Source of the DNA: Rhodovarius crocodyli
GTDB lineage: Bacteria > Pseudomonadota > Alphaproteobacteria > Acetobacterales > Acetobacteraceae
Assembly (NCBI RefSeq): GCF_004005855.1
Contig: NZ_SACL01000001.1
Location: forward strand, 1-64,000
DNA: 64,000 nt
Reading direction: 5' to 3'
A program made the translations under genes and the position numbers. The notes under the pieces are model-generated. The model ran no database searches and had not been told where the DNA came from. It worked only from the letters and a program-made list of their open reading frames with translations. This document shows positions 18,737 to 29,728 of this stretch, piece by piece (position 1 is the stretch's first letter; every line of letters begins with the position of its first letter).

Positions 18737-18984
18737 AGCAGCGCATCCAGCTTGCCGGCGCGTTCCAGCGCCACCAGGTCGTCACAGCCGCCGATATGGG
18801 CGCCGTCGATGAAGATCTGCGGCACGGTGGTGCGCCCGCCGGAACGCTTGATCGCTTCCTCGCGCTCAGCCGTGCCGTGGGGCGCGTTGATTTCGCGCAC
18901 CTCGCCGCTCTTCTCGTTCAGGATGTTCAGCGCCCGTGCGCAATAGGGGCACCAGGGCTGGGTGTAGATCTCGATCTTGGCCAT
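18727..18984 (-). CDS. grxC: Glutaredoxin 3
   Basis: Glutathione-dependent thiol-disulfide oxidoreductase, 85 aa, cytoplasmic. The dithiol active site is CPYC (12-15) in YTQPWCPYC. The cis-Pro TVPQIFIDG and the GSH-binding IGGCDDL follow. It stands alone between a convergent small membrane protein and another small gene. Confidence 0.96.
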   Translation of the reverse strand: MAKIEIYTQPWCPYCARALNILNEKSGEVREINAPHGTAEREEAIKRSGGRTTVPQIFIDGAHIGGCDDLVALERAGKLDALLAA

Positions 18985-19015
18985 GCAAGGCAGGTGGAGC
19001 GCCCCCGGCCTTCCG

Positions 19016-19240
19016 TCAACCCTGCAGGAACATGGCGGAGAACATCGCGATGCCGCCGATCAGCGCGGCCAGCATGGCCAGGAAGCGCATCATCTCCCCC
19101 CGGCCATAGGGCAGTTCGGCGCGCGGGTTCAGGTTGGGCGGGCTGGGCTCATAGCCTGGCGCGAAGGCCCGGTCGGGGAAGATGAACACGTCATCGGGGT
19201 GCGGATCATAATGATGCGGGGGGCGGGCTGCTTTCTGCAT
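19016..19240 (-). CDS. Small hypothetical protein with C-terminal membrane segment
   Basis: 74-residue protein not recognised as a named family. The first half is proline- and aspartate-rich with HHYDPHPDDVFIFPDRAF, then NPRAELPYGRGEMM leads into one hydrophobic helix (about 51-72, FLAMLAALIGGIAMFSAMFL). This looks like a tail-anchored inner-membrane protein with the soluble part outside the helix. An AGGATG stretch precedes the ATG. It lies between prmA and grxC, all on the minus strand. Confidence 0.6.
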   Translation of the reverse strand: MQKAARPPHHYDPHPDDVFIFPDRAFAPGYEPSPPNLNPRAELPYGRGEMMRFLAMLAALIGGIAMFSAMFLQG

Positions 19241-19275
19241 GCCCGCATCCTGCAGCGCCCCTGCTTACCGGCAGG

Positions 19276-20163
19276 TTAAGCGCGCTTGCGCAGCACCAGC
19301 GTGGTCCAGGGCCCCACATCCAGCCGGCGTTCCAGCACCAGCCCGGCATGGCGATGGGCGGACATGACCCAGCGCGCCTGGGTGCCCAGCAGCCCGGCCA
19401 GGATGGCGGTGCCGCCGGGCGCCAGCGCCCCGCCCAGATCCTTGGCCATCGCGCAGAGCGGCCGGGCCAGGATGTTCGCGAAGATCAGGTCATAGGGCCC
19501 CTCGGCCGCGACCCGGCGATGGCGCCAGCCATCGGCCAGCCGCGCGCGCAGCAGGTTGCGCAGCCCGTTCATCACCGCATTGTCGCCCGCGATCCGCACC
19601 GACCAGGGCTCGATATCGGTCGCCAGTACCTTGCGCTTCAGCGTGGTGGCCGCCGCCATGGCCAGGATGCCGGAACCGGAGCCGATATCGGCGATGCGGC
19701 GCGGCTTGCGGGCGGCCACGCGCTCGAAGGCCATCAGGCAGCCGCGGGTGGAGTTATGCTCGCCGCTGCCGAAGGCGAGGCCGGCATCCAGCCGCAGCAC
19801 CGTGCGGTGATAGTCGCGGCGGTTCGGCATATGGGTCGGGCGGATCAGGAAACGCCCGCCGATCTCCTGCTCGGGGAAGGCCTCGACCGTGCGGGCCAGC
19901 CAGCCTTCGGCCTCGACATGGGCGCGCTCGGGCTCGGCCGTGTGGCCGGACACCAGGGCCGCGATGGTGAGCGCGGTGGCCAGTTCGGCAGGGTCCGCCC
20001 CCTTCTCGCGCACGGCTTCCAGGCGCCAGGTCTCACCCGGTTCCTCGCGGAAATAGCCCACACTCCGGGCAATGGACTGCAGCGCGGCCTCATAGGCCGG
20101 CACCGCCTCATCCGGCAGGCCGGTCAGGGTGATGGTTTCCAGTTCGAGGGCGCGGCGCTTCAT
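19276..20163 (-). CDS. prmA: Ribosomal protein L11 methyltransferase
   Basis: SAM-dependent methyltransferase that trimethylates ribosomal protein L11, 295 aa. An N-terminal substrate-recognition domain is followed by the Rossmann part with motif [16 protein letters not shown] and the PrmA signature FANILARPL. The upstream [16 protein letters not shown] matches the family's GTGxHxTT loop (Ser in place of Thr). It lies 17 bp downstream of the uvrD/pcrA stop. Confidence 0.95.
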   Translation of the reverse strand: MKRRALELETITLTGLPDEAVPAYEAALQSIARSVGYFREEPGETWRLEAVREKGADPAELATALTIAALVSGHTAEPERAHVEAEGWLARTVEAFPEQEIGGRFLIRPTHMPNRRDYHRTVLRLDAGLAFGSGEHNSTRGCLMAFERVAARKPRRIADIGSGSGILAMAAATTLKRKVLATDIEPWSVRIAGDNAVMNGLRNLLRARLADGWRHRRVAAEGPYDLIFANILARPLCAMAKDLGGALAPGGTAILAGLLGTQARWVMSAHRHAGLVLERRLDVGPWTTLVLRKRA

Positions 20164-20180
20164 CTCAGGTTCTCAACTGC

Positions 20181-22376
20181 TCAGGCGGGTTCCACGAAAC
20201 GGTCGAGCACCCGCTTGGGCCCCGCCTTCTCGAAAGCGATGTCCAGCTTGTCGTCATCCACCGCCGTGACGCGGCCATAGCCGAATTTCTGGTGGAACAC
20301 ACGCTGCCCCACGGCCATGCCACCCGTGCGGGCGGGGCGTTGCTGCACCTCCCAGGCCGGGGCCTCGACCAGGCGCGCCGGGCGGGTGGAGAGCCCGAAC
20401 TGCCCGGAGAACACCGAGGCCGGGGCGCGGGCGGACTGACGCTCCCCCACGCGTTCCACATGGTCGGCCGGCAGTTCGTCCAGGAAGCGGGAGGGGATGG
20501 AGCTGGTCCAGTTGCCGTAGATGCGGCGGTTGGCGGCGTGGCTGATGACCGCCACCTGCTTGGCGCGGGTGATGCCCACATAGGCAAGCCGGCGTTCTTC
20601 CTCCAACCCCTTGTTGCCGCTCTCGTCCAGCGCGCGCTGATGCGGGAACAGCCCTTCCTCCCAGCCCGGCAGGAAGACCATCTCGAATTCCAGCCCCTTG
20701 GCGGCATGCAGCGTCATGAGGCTGACGCGGGCGCCCTCGGCGCGCTCGTCATTCTCCATCACCAGGGCGACGTGCTCCAGGAAGGCCTGCATGGTGGGGA
20801 AATCCCCCATCGCGCGCAGCAGTTCCTTCAGGTTCTCCAGCCGGCCGGGGGCCTCGGGGCTTTTGTCCTGCTTCCACATCTCGGTGTAGCCGGATTCGTC
20901 CAGGATGGCGCTGGCGCCGACGATGTGGCCCTCGCTCTCCAGCGTGGCGCGCCAGCGGGAGAAGCCTTCCAGCAATTCCCGCAGCGCCGCGCGCGGACGG
21001 GGACGGATGGCGTCGCTCTCGCACAGCAGGCTGGCAGCGATCGACAGCGGCACCTCGCGCTCGCGCGCCAGGCGCTGCATTTCCCGGATCGCGGTATCGC
21101 CCAACCCGCGCTTGGGCAGGTTCACGATGCGCTCGAAGGCCAGATCATCCGCGGGCTGCACGGTGGCGCGGAAATAGGCCATGGCGTCGCGGATCTCCGC
21201 GCGCTCATAGAACTTCGCGCCGCCCACGACGCGGTAGGGGATGCCGATCGTGATCAGCCGTTCCTCGAAGGAGCGGGTCTGGAAGCCGGCGCGGACCAGG
21301 ATGGCGACCTCGGACAGGTCCTGGCCATCGCGGCGCGCCTGCTCGATGCGTTCGCCCACCATGCGGGCCTCTTCCTCGCTGTCCCACAGGGACGCGACCT
21401 GCACCTTGGCGCCGGCATTGTTCTCGCGGCCCGGGCGCAGGGTCTTGCCCAGCCGGCCCTCATTGCGGGCGATGAGGCCCGAGGCGGCACCCAGGATATG
21501 GCTGGTGGAGCGGTAGTTGCTTTCGAGGCGGACGATCTTGGCGCCCGGGAAATCCTTCTCGAAGCGCAGGATGTTCTCGATCTCGGCGCCACGCCAGGAA
21601 TAGATCGACTGGTCGTCGTCGCCCACGCAGCAGATGTTGCGCTCGGCGGGGTCCTCGCGCTGGGCCAGCAGGCGCAGCCACAGGTACTGCACCAGGTTGG
21701 TGTCCTGATACTCGTCCACCAGGATGTAGCGGAACATGCGGTGGTACTGGGCCAGCACGTCCGGGTGGGTGCGCAGGATCTCGGTCACCAGCAGCAGCAG
21801 GTCGCCGAAATCCACCACGTTCAGCTGCCGCAGCCGCGCCTGGTAATAGGCGTAGAACTCCAGCGCGCGGTTGTTGGCGAAATCCGTGTCCTCGGCGGGG
21901 GTCACGCGCTCCGGCGTCAGGCCGCGGTCCTTCCAGCGCTGGATGATGGCCATCAGCCCCGGCAGGGGCCAGCGCTTGGTGTCGAGCCCCGCATCCTGGG
22001 TGATCTGCTTCAGCACCCGGTTCTGGTCATCGGTGTCCAGGATGGTGAAATCGCTTTTCAGCCCCACCAGCTCCGCGTGCCGGCGCAGCATGCGTGCGCA
22101 CAGGGCATGGAAGGTGCCGAGCCAGAGCCCCTCGGCCGGTTGGCCCAGGATGGCGGCCACGCGCTCCCGCATCTCCCGCGCGGCCTTGTTGGTGAAGGTC
22201 ACGGCCAGCACCTGCCAGGGCCGGGCGCGTCCCTCCATCAGGATATGCGCGAATCGGGTGGTCAGCACCCGCGTCTTGCCGGTGCCGGCACCGGCGAGAA
22301 CGAGCAGCGGGCCGTCCAGCGTCTCCACGGCGGCGCGCTGTTCGGGATTGAGGCGGGCGAGATAGTCGGGGGTCAC
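20181..22376 (-). CDS. ATP-dependent DNA helicase, UvrD/PcrA type
   Basis: 3'-5' superfamily 1A helicase for repair and replication restart, 731 aa, matching PcrA/UvrD length. Motifs in order: Q-motif [10 protein letters not shown] (9-18), Walker A AGAGTGKT (28-35), Ia [75 protein letters not shown] Tudor-like C-terminal tail ([14 protein letters not shown]) is present. The start is GTG at 22376; no ribosome site is seen and CCTCCC lies just before it, so the start is less sure than the gene. An apparent extension to 23006 is antisense to rnhB. Confidence 0.95.
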   Translation of the reverse strand: MTPDYLARLNPEQRAAVETLDGPLLVLAGAGTGKTRVLTTRFAHILMEGRARPWQVLAVTFTNKAAREMRERVAAILGQPAEGLWLGTFHALCARMLRRHAELVGLKSDFTILDTDDQNRVLKQITQDAGLDTKRWPLPGLMAIIQRWKDRGLTPERVTPAEDTDFANNRALEFYAYYQARLRQLNVVDFGDLLLLVTEILRTHPDVLAQYHRMFRYILVDEYQDTNLVQYLWLRLLAQREDPAERNICCVGDDDQSIYSWRGAEIENILRFEKDFPGAKIVRLESNYRSTSHILGAASGLIARNEGRLGKTLRPGRENNAGAKVQVASLWDSEEEARMVGERIEQARRDGQDLSEVAILVRAGFQTRSFEERLITIGIPYRVVGGAKFYERAEIRDAMAYFRATVQPADDLAFERIVNLPKRGLGDTAIREMQRLAREREVPLSIAASLLCESDAIRPRPRAALRELLEGFSRWRATLESEGHIVGASAILDESGYTEMWKQDKSPEAPGRLENLKELLRAMGDFPTMQAFLEHVALVMENDERAEGARVSLMTLHAAKGLEFEMVFLPGWEEGLFPHQRALDESGNKGLEEERRLAYVGITRAKQVAVISHAANRRIYGNWTSSIPSRFLDELPADHVERVGERQSARAPASVFSGQFGLSTRPARLVEAPAWEVQQRPARTGGMAVGQRVFHQKFGYGRVTAVDDDKLDIAFEKAGPKRVLDRFVEPA

Positions 22377-22430
22377 GAGGGAGGATATAGAACAGGGCGG
22401 ACGGAGAACAAAGCTTGCACGAATTGGGTC

Positions 22431-23060
22431 ATGCCTGACTTTTCGCTGGAACGGGAAGCCGGCGGCTTGGTGGCCGGCGTGGACGAGGCCGGGCGCGGCC
22501 CCCTGGCGGGGCCGGTGCTGGCCGCCGCCGTGGTGTTCCCGGCCGGTGTGCCGGATGCGCTGGCCCGCATGCTGGACGACAGCAAGAAACTGACCGCCGC
22601 CCGCCGCCAGGCCGCCTTCGCCGCGCTGGTCGAGGCACGGGCGCGCGGCCAGGCCGAATGGGCGGCGGCCGCTGCCTCCTGCGTCGAGATCGGGCTGCTG
22701 AACATCCTGGGCGCGACCCACCTGGCCATGCGCCGGGCCGTGATCCGGCTGCCGCGCGCGCCGGGGCTGGTGCTGATCGACGGCAACCGCCCCCCTGCCC
22801 TGCCGGTGGCCAGCCGCTGCGTGGTGGGCGGGGATGCCGCCAGCTTCTCCATCGCCGCCGCCTCCATCATCGCGAAGGTGATCCGGGACCGGGCCATGGC
22901 GCGGCTGTGCCTGCGCTGGCCGGGCTACGGCTTCAGCGTGCACCAGGGCTACCCGACGGCGGCCCACCGGGAGGCCCTGGCCCGCCTGGGCGCCAGCCCG
23001 CATCACCGGCGCGGCTTCGGCCCGGTGGAGGCCGCGCTGCGCGGCATGACCGCTTCTTAA
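22431..23060 (+). CDS. rnhB: Ribonuclease HII
   Basis: Removes ribonucleotides and RNA primers from DNA, 209 aa. The signature [14 protein letters not shown] carries the catalytic Asp18 and Glu19; LIDGN and [14 protein letters not shown] supply the other metal ligands, and YPTAAH the C-terminal conserved part. It is divergent from the helicase gene with a 54-bp gap. In Caulobacter rnhB lies just upstream of ccrM; here a chemoreceptor gene lies between them. Confidence 0.95.
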   Translation: MPDFSLEREAGGLVAGVDEAGRGPLAGPVLAAAVVFPAGVPDALARMLDDSKKLTAARRQAAFAALVEARARGQAEWAAAAASCVEIGLLNILGATHLAMRRAVIRLPRAPGLVLIDGNRPPALPVASRCVVGGDAASFSIAAASIIAKVIRDRAMARLCLRWPGYGFSVHQGYPTAAHREALARLGASPHHRRGFGPVEAALRGMTAS

Positions 23061-23129
23061 CCTCGATCTTCAGACAATGTTGGGAAGCGCGAGCGTGAAT
23101 GCGGCCAGCAGAACCGCATCGGAGAAGCC

Positions 23130-24809
23130 ATGCTCGCCCGCCTCACCATCAAGTCGAAGCTCACGGCCATCGTCCTCGCCCTGTCGCTGGCCAATGCCGC
23201 GCTGTCGGGCTTCCTGATCATCCGCTCCAAATGGGTGGACGATGCCTACAGCCTGCTGCTGGACCGTGAATCGGCTTTCCTGATCGCGGCGGAGCACCTG
23301 CGTGGCGACCTGGCGAATACCGGCCGGCGCTTCTTCCAGGCGGTGAACGCCCCCACCCCCGCCGCGCGCGCGGAGCTGCTGGGCGAGGTGCGGCGGCTGG
23401 CGGCCGGCTTCGAGCCGCTGATGCGCCGCGCGGCCCAGGTGGGCACGGGTGAATACCAGCGCGCCATGCAGGCGGAGCTGACGCGCCTGCCCACCCTGCT
23501 GACCGCCATCGAGGCCGCCGCCACCGCCACCGAAAGCGGCGACCAGGCGCGGCTGGCCCAGGCGCTGAGCGTCAGCTCGCCCGCCATCAACAACATGATC
23601 GGCTGGATCGGCGAACGCGCGGAGACGCTGCGCGCCAGCATCGAGACACGCTCCGCCGAACAGACGGTGGCGATGCGCGACGCCGCCTTCCTGTGCTGGG
23701 TCGCGCTGGGGCTGATGTTCGCGGGCAGCCTGGTGCTGGGCGTGCTGCTGGCCGCGCGCGGCGTCTCCCTGCCGCTGGGCCGCCTGCAGGCCCGCATGGC
23801 CGCCCTGCAGCAGGGCGACACGACCAGCACCATCGACGGCCAGGACCGCGGCGACGAGCTGGGCGCCATGGCGCGCGCGCTGGGCGGCTTCCGCGACAAC
23901 ATGCTGGAGGCCGAGCGCCTGCGCGCCGACCAGGAGCGCAGCCAGAAGGCCGAGCTGGCGCGCGCCGAGCGCGTGCGCGGCCTGATCGCGGAGTTCGAGC
24001 AGGGCGCCACCGCCACGCTTTCCGCCGTGCGCCAGGCCGGCACCCAGCTGGAAGGCACGGCCACCAGCCTGACCAGCGTCTCTGACGACGGACGCGGCCT
24101 CTCCACCTCCATGGCCGCCGCCGCCCAGCAGGCCTCGGGCAATGTCCAGGCCGTGGCGGCCGCGACCGAGGAACTCGCGGCCTCCATCGCCGAGGTGGCG
24201 CGCCAGGTGCAGGAAAGTGCCCGCATCGCGGGCCAGGCGGCCTCCGACGCGGCGGCCACCGACCAGACGGTGCAGGCCCTGTCCGAGGGCGCGCAGCGCA
24301 TCGGTGACGTGGTCCGCCTGATCAACGACATCGCGGGCCAGACCAACCTGCTGGCGCTGAACGCGACTATCGAGGCCGCCCGCGCCGGTGAGGCCGGCAA
24401 GGGCTTCGCGGTGGTGGCCAGCGAGGTGAAGCAGCTCGCCGCCCAGACCGCCCGCGCGACAGAGCAGATCACCGCCCAGATCGCGGCCATGCAGAACGAG
24501 ACCAGCCGCGCGGTCGCCGCCATCGGCGAGATCGGCCGCACCATCGGCAGCATGAACGAGATCACGGGCCAGGTCGCCGCCGCGGCCGAGGAACAATCCG
24601 CTGCCACGCGTGAGATCACGCGCCGCATCAGCGAGGCCGCGGCCGGCACCAGCGAGGTCAGCCGCCTGGCCGAGCAGGTGACCGGCGGCGCCCAGGCCAC
24701 CGGCGATGCCGCCAGGCTGGTCAGGGACGGCAGCGACGCGCTCGCGCGGCAGACCGATACGCTGAACGGCAGGGTCGACGGCTTCCTGAATTCCATCCGC
24801 GCGGCGTGA
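23130..24809 (+). CDS. Methyl-accepting chemotaxis protein
   Basis: Membrane chemoreceptor, 559 aa. First membrane segment at about 11-30, a helical periplasmic sensor domain (about 35-185, four-helix-bundle type), a second membrane segment at about 190-210, HAMP at about 210-265, and a cytoplasmic signalling coiled coil with the conserved hairpin tip ([20 protein letters not shown]) near residue 410. No C-terminal CheR/CheB pentapeptide is visible. The sensor ligand is unknown. It is inserted between rnhB and ccrM, which are adjacent in some relatives. Confidence 0.95.
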   Translation: MLARLTIKSKLTAIVLALSLANAALSGFLIIRSKWVDDAYSLLLDRESAFLIAAEHLRGDLANTGRRFFQAVNAPTPAARAELLGEVRRLAAGFEPLMRRAAQVGTGEYQRAMQAELTRLPTLLTAIEAAATATESGDQARLAQALSVSSPAINNMIGWIGERAETLRASIETRSAEQTVAMRDAAFLCWVALGLMFAGSLVLGVLLAARGVSLPLGRLQARMAALQQGDTTSTIDGQDRGDELGAMARALGGFRDNMLEAERLRADQERSQKAELARAERVRGLIAEFEQGATATLSAVRQAGTQLEGTATSLTSVSDDGRGLSTSMAAAAQQASGNVQAVAAATEELAASIAEVARQVQESARIAGQAASDAAATDQTVQALSEGAQRIGDVVRLINDIAGQTNLLALNATIEAARAGEAGKGFAVVASEVKQLAAQTARATEQITAQIAAMQNETSRAVAAIGEIGRTIGSMNEITGQVAAAAEEQSAATREITRRISEAAAGTSEVSRLAEQVTGGAQATGDAARLVRDGSDALARQTDTLNGRVDGFLNSIRAA

Positions 24810-25961
<1,152 letters not shown>

Positions 25962-26006
25962 CCGCCCCCCTTTCCCCCGCCCCGGCTTTGGGCGAGTTTT
26001 CCGCGC

Positions 26007-27284
26007 ATGATCCTCATCCTCGGGGCCACCGGCCTGATCGGCACCCATGTGGCCGCCCGCCTGGCGCGGGCGGGCCATCCGGTGCTGGGCGTCGCGCGCG
26101 ATATCGATGGCGCCCGCCGCCGCAGCCCCGGCATGGCCTGGGCACGGGCCGATCTGCGCCACACGACCGCCGAGGAATGGGCCGGCCTGCTGGATGGCGT
26201 CCATGCCGTGGTGAACTGCGCGGGCGCCCTGCAGGATGCGCCGGGCGACAGCCTGTCCGCGGTGCATGCCGACGGCCTGCGGCATCTGGTGCAGGCCTGT
26301 GAGGCACGCGGGGTGCGGCGCTTCGTGCATCTCTCGGCGGCCGGCGTGGCGGTCGGGCGCGAGACCGCCTTCAACGCCACCAAGCTGGCCGGCGAGATGA
26401 TGCTGGAACGCTCGGCACTGGACTGGGTGATCCTGCGGCCTGGGCTGGTGCTGGCGCCCACGGCCTATGGCGGGTCCGCGCTGCTGCGGGGGGTGGCGGG
26501 TTTTCCCGGCTGCATCCCGCTGGCATGGCCCGATGCGACCGTGCAGGCCATCTCGGTGGAGGACGTGGCGGAGGCGGTGCTGCGCGCGCTGGACGGCCCC
26601 GCCCGCCTGCGGCTGGACCTGGTGCATGCCGAGCCATGGCCCCTGCGGCGCCTGCTGCCGGAACTGCGGCGCTGGCTGGGGCTGCGGCCCGCGCGCGTCA
26701 TCCCCCTGCCCGCCCCGCTGGCATGGGCGGCCGGGCGGGTTGCGGATGGGCTCGCCTGGCTCGGCTGGCGCAGCCCGATGCGCAGCACGGCGCTGGAACA
26801 ACTGCGCCAGGGCATAGAGGGCAAGCCCGCCGACGCCCAGCGCGCCCTCGGCCGCCAACCCTTGTCGGTGCCGGCGATGCTGGCCGGCTGGCCCGCCGGG
26901 GTGCAGGAACGCTGGTTTGCCCGGCTCTATTTCCTCAAGCCCGCCATGCTGGGCGTGCTCGCGGGCTTCTGGCTGATCTCGGGCATCATCGGCCTGCTGA
27001 ACGTGGAAGGTGCCGCCACCGTGCTGGACGAATGGCCCGAGGAAGCCGCCTGGTGGGCGGTGGTGGGCGGCAGCGTCGTGGATATCGCGCTGGGGCTGGC
27101 CGTGATGTGGCGCCGCGCGGCGGGCTGGGCGCTGGCCGGCATGCTGGTGGTCTCCGCCGGCTATCTGCTCGGCGGCACGCTGCTGCGCGGGGACCTGTGG
27201 CTCGATCCGCTCGGGCCTTTCCTCAAGATCATTCCGGCGGCCTTCCTGGCGCTGGCGGCCCTGGCGGTGCTGGACGACCGGTGA
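26007..27284 (+). CDS. NAD(P)-dependent epimerase/SDR fused to a DoxX-like membrane domain
   Basis: 425-aa fusion. Residues 1-290 are an atypical/extended SDR of the NmrA/complex I 39-kDa type: GATGLIG (6-12) binds NAD(P); VNCAGALQDAPGD and FVHLSAAG follow; FNATKLAGE stands where YxxxK is usual, so the catalytic Tyr is missing. Residues about 305-425 carry four hydrophobic segments of a DoxX-like domain (FWLISGIIGLLN onward). The SDR part is probably a binding or quinone/lipid-linked module at the membrane. It shares a base with the DUF2269-type gene downstream, with which it is often paired. Confidence 0.85.
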   Translation: MILILGATGLIGTHVAARLARAGHPVLGVARDIDGARRRSPGMAWARADLRHTTAEEWAGLLDGVHAVVNCAGALQDAPGDSLSAVHADGLRHLVQACEARGVRRFVHLSAAGVAVGRETAFNATKLAGEMMLERSALDWVILRPGLVLAPTAYGGSALLRGVAGFPGCIPLAWPDATVQAISVEDVAEAVLRALDGPARLRLDLVHAEPWPLRRLLPELRRWLGLRPARVIPLPAPLAWAAGRVADGLAWLGWRSPMRSTALEQLRQGIEGKPADAQRALGRQPLSVPAMLAGWPAGVQERWFARLYFLKPAMLGVLAGFWLISGIIGLLNVEGAATVLDEWPEEAAWWAVVGGSVVDIALGLAVMWRRAAGWALAGMLVVSAGYLLGGTLLRGDLWLDPLGPFLKIIPAAFLALAALAVLDDR

Positions 27285-27754
27285 TGGATGCCTTCCTGGC
27301 CGTGAAGGTGCTGCACATCATCGGCGCCACCGTGCTGCTGGGTACCGGGGCTGGCATCGCCTTCTTCATGCTGATGGCGCACCGGACGCGGGACGCGGCG
27401 CTGGTGGCGCACACCGCCGGGGTGGTGGTGCTGGCCGACACGCTGTTCACCGCCACCGCCGTGGTGCTGCAGCCCATCACCGGGGGGCTGCTGGCCTGGT
27501 GGGCGGGCTATCCGATCCTGGAAGGCTGGGTCGGGCTCAGCCTGCTGCTCTATCTGTTCACAGGCGCCTTCTGGCTGCCCGTGGTCTGGATGCAGTGGCG
27601 CATGCGGGAGCTGGCGCGCGCCGCCGCCCGCGACGGGCAGGCCCTACCGGCCGAATACCACCGCCTGTTCCGCTGGTGGTTTGCCTTCGGCTTTCCTGCC
27701 TTTGGCGCGGTGTTGGGCATCATCTGGCTGATGGTGGCCCGGCCAGCCCTGTAA
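27284..27754 (+). CDS. DUF2269-type integral membrane protein
   Basis: 156 aa with four membrane segments (about 5-27, 45-70, 78-100, 130-152). It begins AFLAVKVLHIIGATVLLGTG, the typical opening of DUF2269 proteins. No enzyme motif; a His in the first helix and WWFAFGFPAF in the last are conserved-looking. The ATG overlaps the stop of the SDR-DoxX gene (TGATG), so they are probably made together and may form one membrane complex (inference). Confidence 0.8.
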   Translation: MDAFLAVKVLHIIGATVLLGTGAGIAFFMLMAHRTRDAALVAHTAGVVVLADTLFTATAVVLQPITGGLLAWWAGYPILEGWVGLSLLLYLFTGAFWLPVVWMQWRMRELARAAARDGQALPAEYHRLFRWWFAFGFPAFGAVLGIIWLMVARPAL

Positions 27755-27794
27755 TAAGCTTGCCACGGAAGGTTTCCGTCGGAACACTCCGGCC

Positions 27795-28445
27795 ATGCCC
27801 CTGGACCTGCCCCTGGACCTGCCCGAAGCCGACGACATCACCAGCGAGGCCCAGCTGCGGGAGATCTATCCTCCGCCGCAGGGCATTCCGGTGCTGAAGC
27901 ACCTGGACCGGCTGGACCGGCATTGCCGCACCTTCCTGGCGCGCAGCCCCTTCGCCATGATCGCGACGGCGGATGCCGGGGGCGATGCCGATGCCTCCCC
28001 GCGCGGGGGCGAGCCCGGCTTCATCAAGGTTCACGACGACCACACGCTGCTGATCCCCGACGCGCCGGGCAACCGCCGCATCGACACGCTGCGCAATGTC
28101 GTCGCCAACCCGCGCATCGGGCTGTGCAGCTTCGTGCCGCATTTCGGCGAGGTGCTGCGCATCAGCGGCCGCGCCCGCATCACCCGCAATCTGCCCCTGC
28201 GCGAAAGCCTGACGAGCTTCGGCAAGGTGCCGGCCACCGTGCTGGTCGTCACGGTCGAGGACGCCTTCCTGCACTGTGCCAAGGCCGTCATGCGCTCCCA
28301 CCTCTGGCAGCCGGAGAAATGGGCGCCGCTGGAGGACTTCCCCTCCGCCGCCGAGATCTGGCGCGATCACACCGGCCGCAACTTCAAGAGCCGCGAGGAA
28401 ATCCAGGTGCTGCTCGAGGAAAGCTACACCAAGCGGCTCTACTGA
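27795..28445 (+). CDS. Pyridoxamine 5'-phosphate oxidase-family FMN protein
   Basis: 216-aa flavin-binding split-barrel protein of the MSMEG_1061-like subgroup. The hallmarks are FAMIATADAGGDADASPRGG followed by FIKVHDDHTLLIPDAPGNRRIDTLRNVVANPRIGL, and a late FLHCAKAVMRSHLW. Such enzymes are general FMN or F420 reductases; the substrate is unknown, and true PdxH motifs are absent. The ATG is followed by two near-identical DLPLDLP blocks. The short stem ACGGAA/TTCCGT (27765-27779) lies in its leader. Confidence 0.88.
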   Translation: MPLDLPLDLPEADDITSEAQLREIYPPPQGIPVLKHLDRLDRHCRTFLARSPFAMIATADAGGDADASPRGGEPGFIKVHDDHTLLIPDAPGNRRIDTLRNVVANPRIGLCSFVPHFGEVLRISGRARITRNLPLRESLTSFGKVPATVLVVTVEDAFLHCAKAVMRSHLWQPEKWAPLEDFPSAAEIWRDHTGRNFKSREEIQVLLEESYTKRLY

Positions 28446-28474
28446 CCCCCGTTCCCACAGCAAGGACCCCTGCC

Positions 28475-29461
28475 ATGCGCCGCATGCTCTGTTCCCTTCT
28501 GCTTTCCGCCATGCTCGGCACCGTGGCGGCCCCCGCCGCCAAGGCCCAGCAATTCCCCATCCCAGGCCGGCCCGTCACGCTGATCTACGGCTTCCCGGCC
28601 GGCACCTCGGGCGATGTGTATCTGCGCCTCGCGGCCCCGCGGCTGTCGGCGGCGCTCGGCGTGCCCGTCACGGTGGAAAACAGGGTCGGCGCCACCGGCA
28701 ACGTCGCGGCGGAGGCCGTCTCCCGCGCGCCGGCCGATGGGCATACGGTGGCGCTGGTCACCGTCAGCCTGACGGCGACCAACCCGCTGCTGCTGCGCAT
28801 GTCCTTCGACCCGATGCGCGACCTGGCGCCGGTGATGCGCACCTTCGACGCGCCGAACGCCTTCACCGTCAGCACCCAGGCGCGCCCGCAATACACCAAC
28901 TGCCAGGCCGTGATCTCGGCCCTGCGCGCCGCCCCGGGGCGCCTCAACTACGCCAGCAGCGGCATTGGCGCCTCCACCCATCTGGCCGCCGCCCAGTTCC
29001 TGCAGGCCACCGGCCTCGAAGCCCAGCACGTGCCCTATCGCGGCGGCCCGCCGGCCATGATCGCGCTGTACCAGGGTGAGGTGGAGTTCTTCTTCTACCA
29101 GTCCGGCACGGTGGTGGAGGACATGCGCGCGGGGCGCGTGCGCATCCTCGGCATCACCTCCGCCGAACGCCACCCGCAGCTGCCGGACGTGCCCACCGTG
29201 GCCGAGGCCTGCAACCTGCCCGGCTTCGTCAGCACCACCTGGCACGGGCTGATGGTGCCCAGCGCCACGCCGCCGGCGGCCATCGCGCGCCTCAATCAGG
29301 AATTCCTGAAGATCAACGCCGACCCCGAAATGCAGGCCCGCCTGCTGAACCTCGGCCTGACGCCGCTGAACAGCAACCCGGCGGAAATGCTGGCCGCAAC
29401 GCAGCGCGACATCCAGCACTGGGGCGAAGTCATCCGGCGCGCAGGGCTGCAGCGGGAGTAG
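28475..29461 (+). CDS. Bug-family (TctC-like) tripartite tricarboxylate receptor
   Basis: Periplasmic solute receptor of the Bug family, 328 aa. The signal peptide runs from RRMLCSLLLSAML to KA-Q. Family marks: PVTLIYGFPAGTSGD, VENRVGATGNVAAE, ADGHTV, LNYASSGIGASTHLAA, HVPYRGGPPAMIALYQGEV and VPTVAEA. The ATG has AAGGA at 28462. No TctA/TctB permease genes are near, so it is an orphan receptor. Ligands of this family are carboxylates (citrate, malate, aromatic or dicarboxylic acids). Confidence 0.92.
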   Translation: MRRMLCSLLLSAMLGTVAAPAAKAQQFPIPGRPVTLIYGFPAGTSGDVYLRLAAPRLSAALGVPVTVENRVGATGNVAAEAVSRAPADGHTVALVTVSLTATNPLLLRMSFDPMRDLAPVMRTFDAPNAFTVSTQARPQYTNCQAVISALRAAPGRLNYASSGIGASTHLAAAQFLQATGLEAQHVPYRGGPPAMIALYQGEVEFFFYQSGTVVEDMRAGRVRILGITSAERHPQLPDVPTVAEACNLPGFVSTTWHGLMVPSATPPAAIARLNQEFLKINADPEMQARLLNLGLTPLNSNPAEMLAATQRDIQHWGEVIRRAGLQRE

Positions 29462-29470
29462 GTTGCGCTC

Positions 29471-29725
29471 TCCGGGGGGCCTTGCCCCCGGACCCCGACC
29501 AAAGGGCTCCGCCCTCTGGACACCCGCCAAGGGTCGTAACGACCCTTGGAACCCATCAGTATCTGAAAGTTTGGGGAAGGGGCTGCGAAGGCACGCTGAG
29601 CCAGAGGGCCTTCTGATCCCCTTCCCCAAACTTTCAGCTCCCAGTTTCCAAAGGCCTTTCGGCCGTTGATGGGGGTATCGGGGGCAAAGCCCCTGATCGG
29701 GGTCCGGGGCAGCGCCCCGGAGCGC
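29471..29725. repeat. Dispersed structured repeat, copy 1
   Basis: A 255-bp block of nested inverted repeats between convergent genes. Core: CTGAAAGTTTGGGGAAGGGG (29563-29582) and its exact reverse complement (29618-29637), separated by 35 bases. Flanking stems include CCGGGGG/CCCCCGG (29472-29491) and a perfect 10-bp CCAAGGGTCG/CGACCCTTGG stem (29527-29549). The same order of elements recurs at 55188-55435. It is non-coding and probably acts as a bidirectional terminator or REP/BIME-like element. Confidence 0.85.
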
Positions 29726-29728
29726 CCC

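Noticed and set aside
20292-22430. Apparent N-terminal extension of rnhB opposite the helicase gene
   Set aside because: The RNase HII fold starts at 22431; the upstream part is antisense to a complete UvrD/PcrA helicase.
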